64,000 nt of DNA, taken from assembly GCA_021307315.1 (NCBI GenBank), contig JAJSPD010000022.1:620001-684000 (forward strand), written 5' to 3'. Source of the stretch: Bisporella sp. PMI_857. Lineage: Eukaryota; Ascomycota; Leotiomycetes; Helotiales; Helotiaceae. The notes under the pieces are model-generated. The model had not been told where the DNA came from, did not search any database, and saw only the letters and a program-made list of their open reading frames with translations. A program made the translations under genes and the position numbers. This document shows, piece after piece, positions 43,976 through 53,366 of the stretch. Numbering within the stretch: the first letter of the stretch is position 1; every line of letters begins with the position of its first letter.

Positions 43976-46900
43976 TTATTGTGGTTTTGAGCCCCCTTCC
44001 TCTAGTAGCAGCTTTATCACCGCCTCGTGCCCATTCTCTACAGCCCATAACAGCGATGTCCGACTATAATTATCTTTAGCTTCCAGCTCAGCGCCTTTCT
44101 CTAGCAGCAGCTTCACTACCGACTTATGCTTATTCTCTGTAGCATATGACAGCGGTGTTCGACCACTTTCATCCTTAGCCTTTAGTCTGGCGCCTTTTTC
44201 CAGCAGCTGCTTTACTACTGTATCATGCCCATTTTCTGCAGCATATGACAGCGGTGTCCGACCACTTTCATCCTTGGCCTCTAGCTCAGCGCTTTTCTCC
44301 AGCAACAGTTTTACTACAGCCTTATGCTTCTTTATTACAGCCCATAACAGCGGCGTCCGATTATAAATATCTTTAGCCTCTAGTTTGGCGCTTTTTTTCA
44401 ACAGCTGATTTACTACTACCTCATACCCGTTTTTTGCAGCATATAACAGCGGCGTCCAATCATTCTCATCCTTGGCTTCTAGTTCAGCGCCTTTATCCAG
44501 CAGCAGCCTTACTACTGCCTCATGCCCATTTTCTGTAGCATATAACAGCGGCGTCCGATCACTCTCATCCTCGGCCTCTAGTTCAGCGCCTTTGTCCAGC
44601 AACAGCTTCACTACTGTATCATGCCCATTCTTTGCAGCATATGACAGCGGCGTCTGACCACCATTCTTAGCCTCTAGCTCAGCGCCTTTCTCTAGCAGCA
44701 GCTTCACTACTCTCTCGTACCCTTTCGCCGCAGCATACGACAGCGGCGTCCGACCACCATTCTTGGCCTCTAGTTCAGCGCCTTTCTCTAACAGCAACTT
44801 CACTACTGCCTCACACCCATTTTCTGCAGCCCATAACAGCGGCGTCCGATCACTCTCATCCTTGGCCTCTAATCCAGCGCCTTTCTCCAGCAGCAGCTTC
44901 ACTACTGCCTCATGCTTTCTTCTTACAGCCCATAATAGCGGCGTCCGATTGTAAATATTCTTAGCCTCTAGTTCAGCGCCTTTATCTAGCAGCAACTTCA
45001 CTACCGTCTCATGCCCATTTTCCGCAGCCCACAACAGCGGCGTCCGATTACTCTTATCCTTAGCCTCTAATTCAGCGATTTTGTCCAGCAGCAGCTTTAC
45101 TACTGCCTCGTGCCCTTTCTCTGCAGCATATGACAGCGGCGTCCGATCACTTTTATCCTTAGCCTCTAATTCAGCGCTTTTCTCCAGCAGCAGCTTTACT
45201 ACTGCCTCGTGCCCTTTCTCTGTAGCATATGACAGCGGTGTCCGATCATTTTTATCCTTGGCTTCTAGTTCAGCGTCTTTGTCCAGCAGCTGCTTCACTA
45301 TTGTATCATGTCCATTCTCTGCAGCATATGACAGCGGCGTTTGACCACTCTTATCCTTGGCCTCTAGCTTTGCGCTTTTCTCCAACAGCAGCTCTACTAC
45401 TGTTTTATGCTTTCTTATTACAGCATATAACAACGGCGTTTGACCACTTTTATCTTTGGCCTCTAGTTCAGCGCCTTTCTCTAGCAGTAGCTTCACTACT
45501 GTTTTATGCCCTTTCTTTGCAGCATAGAGTAGCGGCGTCTTACCACCCTCATCCTTGGTCTCTAGCTCAGCGCCTTTGCCCAGCAGCAGCTTTACTACTG
45601 CCTCATGCCCATTTTCTGCAGCATATAACAGCGGCGTCCGACCACTCTCATCCTTGACCTCTAGTTCAGCGCCTTTCTCTAGCAGCAGCTTCACCACTGC
45701 TTTATACCCATTCTTTGCGGCATAGAGTAGCGGCGTCTTACCACCCTCATCCTTGGTCTCTAGCTCAGCGCCTTTGCCCAGCAGCAGCTTTACTACTGCC
45801 TCATGCCCATTTTCTGCAGCATATAACAGCGGCATCCGACAACTCTCATCCTTGGCGTCTACTTCAGCGCCCTTCTCCAGCAGCAACTTCACTACCACCT
45901 CATGTCCGTTTGCTACAGCCCTTAGCAGGGATGACTGATTCTTATGTATCCGTCGCTCCTGTCGGACACATATACTTTTCTCGTGATATTCTGACTTGCG
46001 AAAATCTTTTAGATTGAGCAGTTCGAGCCTATCACTCATTGTCCTCACATAGTACCCCTTTGTTTCTGATATAGCTCTTAGGTAGATTGCGACCTCCTTC
46101 CCATCCTCTATACAGGGAAGTATGGCAAGCCCAACGTCTTGAAAAACAGTTCTAAAGTGGAGGTTCAAATGGATCCCTTTATTGTTCACGGTTATGGCCC
46201 CGCTTAAGCTACTAGAAGAATTGAATGGGATGATCTGGCCAGAATTGAAGAATGCGCCTGGGGAAGTTGCTAGGAGGCCGCTATGTTTGTCAGGTGATTT
46301 CCAGGCGAAGAGGCTATAGTCATCCGAGACCTTCATAATTTCTTCCTGGAGCCTAGTGAATGCCCTTTCTCCTTCTCCGTAGAGCAGGGGCATGTTGATG
46401 CCAAACATGCCTATTAAGCAATAGGCAAGATCTTCAACTCTGGTTGTCTTCCTTTTCGAAGCCCATGACATTCTTTGTGCGACACTAGCACCTTCGAGAC
46501 CCCCCCCTAGGAGAATCTTGGTAGGTATGCCAGTGATCTCAGATATCATCCGCTGTAAGCTTGACTTAGTACCTATTTCTTGCCAATTCTGGTCAAGAAT
46601 TATTACAGTTGAAGGAGCGATAAGTTCCTGAAGGGTCCATCCTCTGGTAAACCATCTGCTTTCTGAGAATTTAGGGCCTATGGCTCCAGTTCGGTGATCA
46701 ACAGCGTTCGGCGGCACATCGGCAAGATATACATAGCATACTCCGGAATCTTGGTACCAACGGTACATGGAATTGATCGCTTCAGAGAGCTCGGCACTGC
46801 TGGTTTTATCAATGCAGCAAGTATCGATCCAAACATAATCGAACCCGTGGGCTGCGGCCATGTCGCAGGTGTTTCTGACCTTTTTATAATCCACCCTTTT

Positions 46901-47035
46901 TTCTGCATTATCGCCTTCGATATCCTGAAAGGTAATTTCACTGTCGCCCCACGTATGTGAGAGGATCGCGTACAACGGAATCTCGCCACCCCCGAATTCT
47001 TCAAGCTTGCGCTTAGTTGTATTAAGCAGACGCAT
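43976..47035 (-). CDS. HET-ankyrin incompatibility-type protein, single exon
   Basis: 1019 aa, uninterrupted, start MRLLNTTKRKLEEFGGGEIP at 47035. The HET domain is in about residues 1-250: YAILSHTWGDSEITFQDI, YVWIDTCCIDKTSSAELSEA, MYRWYQDSGVCYVYLADV, RWFTRGWTLQELIAPS, VEDLAYCLIGMFGINMPL, LYGEGERAFTRLQEEI. A spacer (about 250-368) with SLFAWKSPDKHSGLLATSPG is typical of HET proteins. Then 20 ankyrin repeats (about 368-1019) with consensus TPLLYAAENGHEAVVKLLL, EKGAELEAKD. There is no NACHT or NB-ARC, so this is a HET output domain fused directly to a repeat sensor. Likely role in non-self recognition or cell death; partner unknown. Confidence 0.9.
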   Translation of the reverse strand: MRLLNTTKRKLEEFGGGEIPLYAILSHTWGDSEITFQDIEGDNAEKRVDYKKVRNTCDMAAAHGFDYVWIDTCCIDKTSSAELSEAINSMYRWYQDSGVCYVYLADVPPNAVDHRTGAIGPKFSESRWFTRGWTLQELIAPSTVIILDQNWQEIGTKSSLQRMISEITGIPTKILLGGGLEGASVAQRMSWASKRKTTRVEDLAYCLIGMFGINMPLLYGEGERAFTRLQEEIMKVSDDYSLFAWKSPDKHSGLLATSPGAFFNSGQIIPFNSSSSLSGAITVNNKGIHLNLHFRTVFQDVGLAILPCIEDGKEVAIYLRAISETKGYYVRTMSDRLELLNLKDFRKSEYHEKSICVRQERRIHKNQSSLLRAVANGHEVVVKLLLEKGAEVDAKDESCRMPLLYAAENGHEAVVKLLLGKGAELETKDEGGKTPLLYAAKNGYKAVVKLLLEKGAELEVKDESGRTPLLYAAENGHEAVVKLLLGKGAELETKDEGGKTPLLYAAKKGHKTVVKLLLEKGAELEAKDKSGQTPLLYAVIRKHKTVVELLLEKSAKLEAKDKSGQTPLSYAAENGHDTIVKQLLDKDAELEAKDKNDRTPLSYATEKGHEAVVKLLLEKSAELEAKDKSDRTPLSYAAEKGHEAVVKLLLDKIAELEAKDKSNRTPLLWAAENGHETVVKLLLDKGAELEAKNIYNRTPLLWAVRRKHEAVVKLLLEKGAGLEAKDESDRTPLLWAAENGCEAVVKLLLEKGAELEAKNGGRTPLSYAAAKGYERVVKLLLEKGAELEAKNGGQTPLSYAAKNGHDTVVKLLLDKGAELEAEDESDRTPLLYATENGHEAVVRLLLDKGAELEAKDENDWTPLLYAAKNGYEVVVNQLLKKSAKLEAKDIYNRTPLLWAVIKKHKAVVKLLLEKSAELEAKDESGRTPLSYAAENGHDTVVKQLLEKGARLKAKDESGRTPLSYATENKHKSVVKLLLEKGAELEAKDNYSRTSLLWAVENGHEAVIKLLLEEGGSKPQ
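43990..45930 (-). repeat. Twenty 99-bp ankyrin-coding tandem units
   Basis: Units are highly alike; about 100 nt at 45538-45635 recurs exactly at 45733-45830, one two-repeat period away, pointing to very recent duplication or conversion. Two units are one codon short (KNGGR, KNGGQ). Confidence 0.9.
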
Positions 47036-47363
47036 TATTTAGGTTGGTACAGGTTCCACAATTGCGTTGCGAAAGAGGGGCGTTGGTGGAAAATGCAGCA
47101 GAGGTAGAGATTTTGGGTCTTCCTTGCGAGGGCTTGCTAGTAGCAGATTGCCCTGAATTTAGCAACAAACTGCTTCCTGATCTTATTTAAAGCTAGTATG
47201 ATGGTTAAGCCTTGGAAGTTGTGTTCACTGCCAGGCGCTCGGGCCATTGGATCGTAAATGCTAAAGCTAGCAACTATTCCTAATACGGGAGAGCTAAACC
47301 TAATCAGTAAATCACATGAAATGTCTTGGCAATGTGGCTAATTTTAAATTCTAGAAGTGTTTA
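47036..47363. other. Upstream region of the HET-ankyrin gene
   Basis: No gene. Presumed promoter of the minus-strand HET-ankyrin gene; the Tc1 element starts at 47364. Confidence 0.4.
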
Positions 47364-47603
47364 CGAAGGTACAGCGGTCAATTATTATCACTACGCTAGC
47401 TAGGGTACCACCCTTGTCGCCACCACCTTTCCTAATAGAGTAATTGATTCAAAATCTCGCGATCAAGTGGTGATGGTGTTTTGCAAATTGCTCTATTCTC
47501 TATTCTCTACCATTTTGTACATTCTCCATTTGCAGCTATTACGTCCAGGCACCTTTGAGGCATTTGCTTTATTAGTTCTTTGAATTTATGAGCTCCAATA
47601 ACA

Positions 47604-47805
47604 TGTCAGGCGCCAGGATGTCACGTGCTAAGGGGCACTGAGGGGGGCTCGGTAAAGGCACTGCGGCTTGGCATGTATGGGCACGTAGGGAGCCGCCAGG
47701 GGTTCGGAGGGTATAAGTAGGGGACTCGGGACGTAGTAGAGAGGGTAGAGATTAGTCTTTGTTCAATATGAGTTGATTTGTGCCACACTACTCCAGCACC
47801 TTACA
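47604..47805 (+). mobile_element. Solo LTR TGTCAGGCGCC...CTTACA with TSD
   Basis: 202 bp, flanked by TAACA on both sides (47599-47603 and 47806-47810), inserted in the Tc1 element. Contains GGGTATAAGTAGGGG (TATA-like). An inverted relative lies at 37430-37629. Confidence 0.9.
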
Positions 47806-48850
47806 TAACATCCCAAGCTGTTTTAACTGCGTTGCGTAACTGATCGTAGCTTATGGTTTCCGGATAGTTGTCTTGAAGATAATTCTTTATAATATTCCAG
47901 ACTTTTTCAATTAGGTTCAAATTAGGGCTGAAAAGAGGCCAATAAACCACAGTAATACCACGTTTAGCCAGATTTTCTTTGGTATTTACAGCAGCGTGGC
48001 CTGGAGCTTTATCTTGCATAAGCTTAAGAATTAATCCTTCTTGACGACAAAGCTCTATATAGCTATGAATTAAGGGAACTGTATAAGCTCGATATGATTT
48101 TTCGCCGATAGTTCCTTAATCTTTCTCTCAAAACATGCCTGGCTTTTTTGTATGGCCGTGAAAACACCCTTAAAACATCCAACTTTTTTTGCGTTGTACA
48201 CGATCGACGACACAAGTAGAATCGAATTCTTCTCTAGCACGTCGAGTAACCTAGGTTTTGGTATGTTTTTCGTTTGTAATCCAAGTCTCGTCGGTCCATA
48301 ATACAGAATACTATTGTTCCATTGTTTAATTTTTATGCTCTTCAACCCAATTAAGTCGTTTTCGACGATTTGTTTCGGAACAAAGTAGATTGCGAAAAGT
48401 AATACGTCGAAAATATCTTTCTTTTGTTAACGCAGTACGAAAAGCGTCTTTTTTGACTCCAAAATCAAGAACTTTTGCAAGCTTTTCGTACGATATACGT
48501 CGATTTGTTCTTGAAGCACATACAAATTCGACTGGTTCTTCGACTTGAGCTGTAGTTAAACTTGGCTTTCTACCGGTCTTCTTTTGTGGAGTAGCTTGTT
48601 TGCGGCATGCGTATCGAATCTGTCGTAAAGTGAATCCCGTACGATAATGAATATCAAAATATGTCCAATTTATATCGCGTAAAACGCGTACTTCTAGGCG
48701 TTGATCTCGAGTAAGCTCTTGAGCTTTGGTGTATCAACGAGGAAGTTGTATGCGTGTTGACTCAGCAATTACGCGTGGAGGAGGTGGCTGGCCATAGAAA
48801 ATACTAGGTTCTATAGTAGGCAATACGGGTCTGCTGTAAATCGTCGACAT
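47806..48850 (-). pseudogene. Tc1/mariner transposase relic
   Basis: Starts MSTIYSRPVLPTIEPSIF at 48850; an in-frame stop occurs after IQLPR; then HTH regions (AQELTRDQRLEVRVLRD, GFTLRQIRYACRK, RKPSLTTAQVEEPV, ISYEKLAKVLDFG), LNWVEEHKN, a second damaged segment, and the C-terminal catalytic block QDKAPGHAAVNTKENL, ITVVYWPLFSPNLNLIE, KVWNIIKNYL. Several frame changes and stops. The LTR at 47604 cuts the end. Non-autonomous now. Confidence 0.8.
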
Positions 48851-49238
48851 TCTGAATAACCAGTCAGTGTTGATTCCAAAACACCATCACCACTTGATCG
48901 CGAGATTTTGAATCAGTTACTCTATTAGGAAAGGTGGTGGCGACAAGGGTGGTACCCTAGCTAGCGTAGTGACAACAATTGACCGCTGTACCTTCGTAGA
49001 GGCGGAAGCTGATTACGCTAGCGCCTGTACTTCTACAGAGGCTCACATCGCCCCTGCTCAAAACCGGTTCTGGAGACGGCCAGTTAAACTGTGGACAGAA
49101 ATCCACACCCTGCCAGAAACTAACCCGCTCTGCAGAAATACGGTCCGAATGTGAAGTCAACAACGCTTAATGCCGCACGGCCCAAACGGGGGGCACCACC
49201 AATGCTTACTAGAAAAGATCGGAAAGCATTCTAAGGGA

Positions 49239-49506
49239 GAGTGATACACGTCCTCCCCCCCCTTGTCTTTTTCTCCAGTTTTCTCGTGATTTTGCAAAGT
49301 ATCGTGTGATTCTTTTTTAATAAAAGGTATAATTTCAACTGCTAAGTAAATAAAGTCAATGGTTAGAGTTAGTTTCGGGGGGTTTGGGGGGTGCCTGATC
49401 CCCCATATTAGTATATATTTTAACAAAAAAGTTGAAGTTGAAGTTGGAAGTTGACGAAAGACAGGGGGGAGGACGTATAGTAAGGGGGGGAGGACGTGTA
49501 TCACTC
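49239..49506. mobile_element. MITE-like element with 20+ bp terminal inverted repeats
   Basis: Left end GAGTGATACACGTCCTCCCC and right end its complement (GGGGAGGACGTGTATCACTC). A further inner copy GGGGGGAGGACGTAT precedes the right end. Interior is AT-rich (GAAGTTGAAGTTGGAAGTTG) and has no coding frame. No clear target duplication. Confidence 0.7.
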
Positions 49507-49739
49507 CCCATTTGTTGCGTTGTGTACGTGAATTCAATAGAGCGTAGCAGAGAGTGTATTGTAGCTCGTAGAGCTGTAGGTCAATACAGGTAAAAAGGTT
49601 GAATTGAGTTCTAAGTACAAAGAGAAACTATCGCGTAATATAAAGCTTCCCGCACGTGATGACTAGTCGCTTAGAGCACACCGCCAAGAGGCGGTGAGCT
49701 CAACCGAGCTTCGCCTTGGCAATTCAGGGGCGCTGCCTT

Positions 49740-50320
49740 ACATAATACCATTCTAAGAGTCGGTTTGGCACTGCCAGGCAAACACCCACGAAAATTATAT
49801 GACCAATTCTCATGGAAGGAAGCGAGCGTGCTTGATCAACTCAGAACCGGCATGGCAAGATTAAACATATATCCATTCCGAATCAAGGCAACAACATCTG
49901 ATCAGTGTGCATGTGGCCGGGCAAGAGAGGTAGTGGAACACTTTTTGTTCTGATGCAAAACGTGGGCCGAGTTCCGAACGGAGATGCTTCAGCGCACAGA
50001 GACCCACAGAAGCAACATCTCGTTCTGCTTAAGAGGGAAGCCGCCATCAGATGATAAATATTGGAAGCCACGCATGGAGGCCGTCTGAGCAACGATACGG
50101 TTTGTGATAGCTACAGGCCGACTCGACACAGATCTATTGCCGAAATGAAACACCCTAAACCCACTACTAACCCATGGGAATCTGTAAGAGATAGGAAAGA
50201 AGAGGAAACATAAGCTAGAAATGGGCATTATGTTGAATAGGTTAGGTCTAAGGATCATACCTAGTCTATTGTAGGCACTAGTAGGTACTAGTAGGTAATA
50301 GTAGGTATCAGTGTGGTGAC
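49740..50320 (+). pseudogene. LINE (Tad-like) retrotransposon 3'-end relic
   Basis: Reads VGLALPGKHPRKLYDQFSWK, EASVLDQLRTGMARLN, the zinc-knuckle-like DQCACGRAREVVEHFLF, a stop where R is usual (CGA to TGA), CKTWAEFRTEMLQRTETHRS, KPPSDDKYWKPRMEAV, a second TGA, ATIRFVIATGRLDTDLL. This is the C-terminal end of the ORF2 of fungal Tad/I-type LINEs. It closes with a short tandem tail built on TAGTAGGTA (50273-50311), typical of LINE 3' ends. The upstream polymerase is absent. Confidence 0.75.
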
Positions 50321-50990
50321 ATGTGAGTATCACACCTCTATAAGTAGAGGGATTCTCTCCTGTAGTTTAGATTCTACAACCCTCAGCAATTGATACTTGT
50401 TTGCCCTATACTCTCTGAAGGCCACGTGACTTTCTTTCTCTATTTGAACACATTATACGGGCTTGAAGGAGGCTAGGACAATGTTTGAGAAATGTATTAA
50501 CGTCTCTCCCTGCGTCCCGAGACGCACTGTGTCACGAGACAGATTTGTAGTTTTGGAATCACAAATTTTTTGTTAGCAAGTCTATGAAGTTGTTATTAAT
50601 ATGTTACTTTCTTTAGCTATTTCCCCCTAAGATAGCTGTCACGATCACGATCCTATAAGCCTGATGGGGCGTAGTATAGGTACTTCAATACGAGAATACT
50701 AAACTAAGGAGGAAAGGTGTAGCTGTTGCTGTGGCATCCCTAACATAAAGACCATGGCCACGTGACCACCATAGGCGAGCTGGTAAGCGAACCAATGGGC
50801 GTCTGGTGCGATATTGAGGACCGTGACAATAGCCACTTAGCAATAAGAAAAGACTATAGTTGGTCGTGCTGTCGACCGTTTTAATTACGCCACCAATCGC
50901 CGTTTTGGCTATCCCCCCCCGTTAAATTGTGATCAACGACCTGTTTTTGAATTTCGGGGCGATATTATGAAGCTCTTACTAGGAAAGAGT
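50321..50990. other. Intergenic, no supported gene
   Basis: AT-rich, no convincing frames. Lies between the LINE tail and the family-A LTR. Confidence 0.4.
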
Positions 50991-51199
50991 GATATTGTCA
51001 CGGCCCTGACTCTTTAGACGGAGCTCAGCACTGGACACCCTAGAGCTCGGACGGGGCTCAGCACCGGACACCCCAGAGCTCGGACGGAGCTCAGCACCGG
51101 ACATCCTAAAGCTCGCTTATACTGGCCTCCGGCCAGCTTCATGTATATAGAGCGCTGCTTTCCTTCCCTTCTTCTGTCTTTAGCTTGTTCTCTTAGTTA

Positions 51200-53064
51200 A
51201 CGTACTTGATCAGTTAGCTGGCCATGTCATCATCCTGGCCACAATCCCTGCAACCACCACTTTTTTTCAATTTTGATTTGCAATTGCTCAACATCCAACC
51301 TTACAAATGGCTAATACAGAAGGGAGAATCCTTTTAGGCATTCAGGCCTATCGACTGGGCCGATTTTCAAGCTTACGGGCCGCCGCGTCTGCGTACGGCG
51401 CGCCACGATCGACAATGACGTCTCGACTGAAAGGAGTGCCCGCAAAGTCTAGTATTCCTTCTGCTAACCGCAAATTTACTTCAACGGAGGAAACGACACT
51501 TATTAATTGGATATTGGATATAGATACGCGTGGAATGCCCTTAACGCAACTATTAGTACGTGATGCGGCCAATCTATTGCTTGCGGATCGAGCAACGCGC
51601 GACGCGTTTACGCAGCCAACTGTAAGCAAACGCTGGGTTTCACGATTTATAAGTCGACATTTACAACTTAAATCGAAGTACAATCGAAAATATAATTATT
51701 AGCGAGCAAAATGCGAAGATCCTGAAGTAATTCAAGGCTAGTTTCGACTTGTGCGAAATACAATTGAGAAATATAAAATTGTGGAAAATGACATTTATAA
51801 CTTCGACGAAACGGGGTTTCAAATAAGTGTAATATTTACTTCAAAAGTAGTTACGGGTACAGATTCTCGTACGGTATCTGTACAGCCTGGAAATCGCGAA
51901 TAGGTTACTGTAATAAAGTCGATCCAATTTACAGGCTTTGTACTACTTCCGCTAGTTATATTGAAAAGTCAAATGCATTAATATAGTTGGTATCAGAATC
52001 TGCCGACAACCTAGTTGCTTAGAGTTAGTAATAACGGGTAGACTACAACGAATTAGGTTTTATTTGGCTGCAAAAAGTTTTCGAAATGCACACACGAAAT
52101 CGTACGATAAGCATATATCGATTATTGATACTTGACGGCCACGGAAGTCATGTTACAGCTTAATTCGATCGATTTTGCAAAAAACACTGCATTATTGCAT
52201 TGTGTATGCCTGCGCATTTTTCACAGTTTCTTCAACTTTTGGATATTAGTTGCTTTGCAAGATTGAAGCGTTTTTACGAACAAGCTGTATAACAGCAAAT
52301 GCAGGTCGGCATTAACTATATTGATAAAATCGAGTTTTTACAGCTTTATTAATCCGTACGACAAAAAGCTTTTACTGTTTTTACTGTTCAAAGTGGATTT
52401 AAAGCTACTGGATTAGTTTTTTTTGATCCAGATCAAGTATTAAATCAATTACACGTACGACTGCGTACGCCGACTTTTCTACTTACAACGAAGCTTGTTA
52501 CGGCCTGAGTCTCTGAAACACTTTACAATATTGCCGAATTACAGTTGCAAACCGACTTTGTTCAAAAATCGATTCGATATCGTACGCAAAGCTCACTAAG
52601 TCCTACAGTTCAGGCCGTAAATCAACTTATCAAAAAGTGCCAATTAGCTATGCACAACGCTACTTTTCTTGCGGCTGAAAATCGAAAATTACGAGCCGCA
52701 AATGAAAGAGTCAAGAAAAAAAGAGCTGTAAAGAAATTATTCGTACGCAAAGGAAGTGTTTTACAGGTTTCAGAAGTTCAAAACAAGTTGAATTAAGCTA
52801 CAGCTGACGTTGAAGTTGTAAATCAGGTAGTTGATCAAAACGTAGCTTCAGTACGTACACGTGCTCCAGCGAAGTGTAGTATATGTAAATCGCTCGAGCA
52901 CACTGCTCGTACATGCCTTGACCGTCAATAAATCAATTATTTCAATCCGCAAATTGATATTTTAAGTAGTTGTGATACAATTGCAAATCAAAATTGAAAA
53001 AAAGTGGTGGTTGCAGGGATTGTGGCCAGGATGATGACATGGCCAGCTAACTGATCAAGTACGT
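51200..53064 (+). mobile_element. Pogo/Fot-like DNA transposon, copy 1
   Basis: 1865 bp, inserted at TA in the LTR (TA at 51198-51199 and 53065-53066). Long inverted ends of about 85 bp: ACGTACTTGATCAGTTAGCT ... CCTGGCCACAATCCCTGC ... TTTGCAATTG. Virtually full length, but the coding part carries stops. Confidence 0.95.
51307..52931 (+). pseudogene. Pogo-like transposase with C-terminal CCHC knuckle, copy 1
   Basis: N-terminal psq-type HTH (YRLGRFSSLRAAASAYGAPR, STMTSRLKG), CENP-B-type HTH (TEETTLINWILDIDTRGMPL, VSKRWVSRFISRHL), then a TAG where copy 2 has CAG (51700). DDE blocks remain readable: DIYNFDETGFQ, LLILDGHGSHVTA, LLDISCFARLKRFYEQAV. Further stops appear, mostly TGG or CAG/CGA turned to TAG/TGA. 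The C-terminus is coiled coil plus CSICKSLEHTARTCLD, a zinc knuckle. Dead by C/T and G/A transitions. Confidence 0.85.
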
Positions 53065-53154
53065 TATAGCAATTGATAGTTGTTCACACCTTTGAGTCCT
53101 TCCACCTGGATCTACGGATCGAGATCCCTGTTCAGCTTGAGTTGTTACAGATAT

Positions 53155-53366
53155 GCCTATACTTTACAAATATGAAGGATAAGATAACTTTAATGCCGGA
53201 TTTATCCGGATAAAAAGGGGAGAAGCATGGAAAACGCCAAGAATTAAACGATAATTTAGCGAGCTTACGTAACGTAATTAGAGCAACACTAAATTAATAT
53301 ATGGTGATTATATAAAAGTGTGGCGCTCGCCCGTAAGTAATTCCCAGCTCTCGTCGCTCTAATAAA
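53155..53366. other. Short intergenic, 3' flank of the hydrolase gene
   Basis: AT-rich sequence between the LTR target duplication and the stop codon of the minus-strand gene; no frames of interest. Confidence 0.4.

Larger units (their letters stand above)
47364..48996 (-). mobile_element. Tc1/mariner element with long TIRs, disrupted
   Basis: Ends CGAAGGTACAGCGGTCAATT (left) and its complement (right), with inverted repeats extending about 120 bp through CTAGCTAGGGTACCACCC and CGCGATCAAGTGGTGATGG. TA duplications at 47362-47363 and 48997-48998. Transposase is on the minus strand. A 202-bp solo LTR has inserted near the left end, so the element itself is about 1426 bp. Confidence 0.9.
50996..53149 (+). 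mobile_element. Solo LTR, family A, containing a pogo-like element
   Basis: TGTCACGGCCCTGACTC at 50996, continuing after the pogo insertion to GAGTTGTTACA at 53149. Perfect GATAT duplications flank the composite (50991-50995 and 53150-53154). Carries three copies of a CGGACGGAGCTCAGCACCGG minisatellite (50-130 bp into the LTR). Confidence 0.95.

Noticed and set aside
44472..46017. Plus-strand Ser/Ala-rich and Leu-rich frames opposite the HET-ankyrin gene
   Set aside because: Antisense of the ankyrin repeats; periodic at 99 bp.
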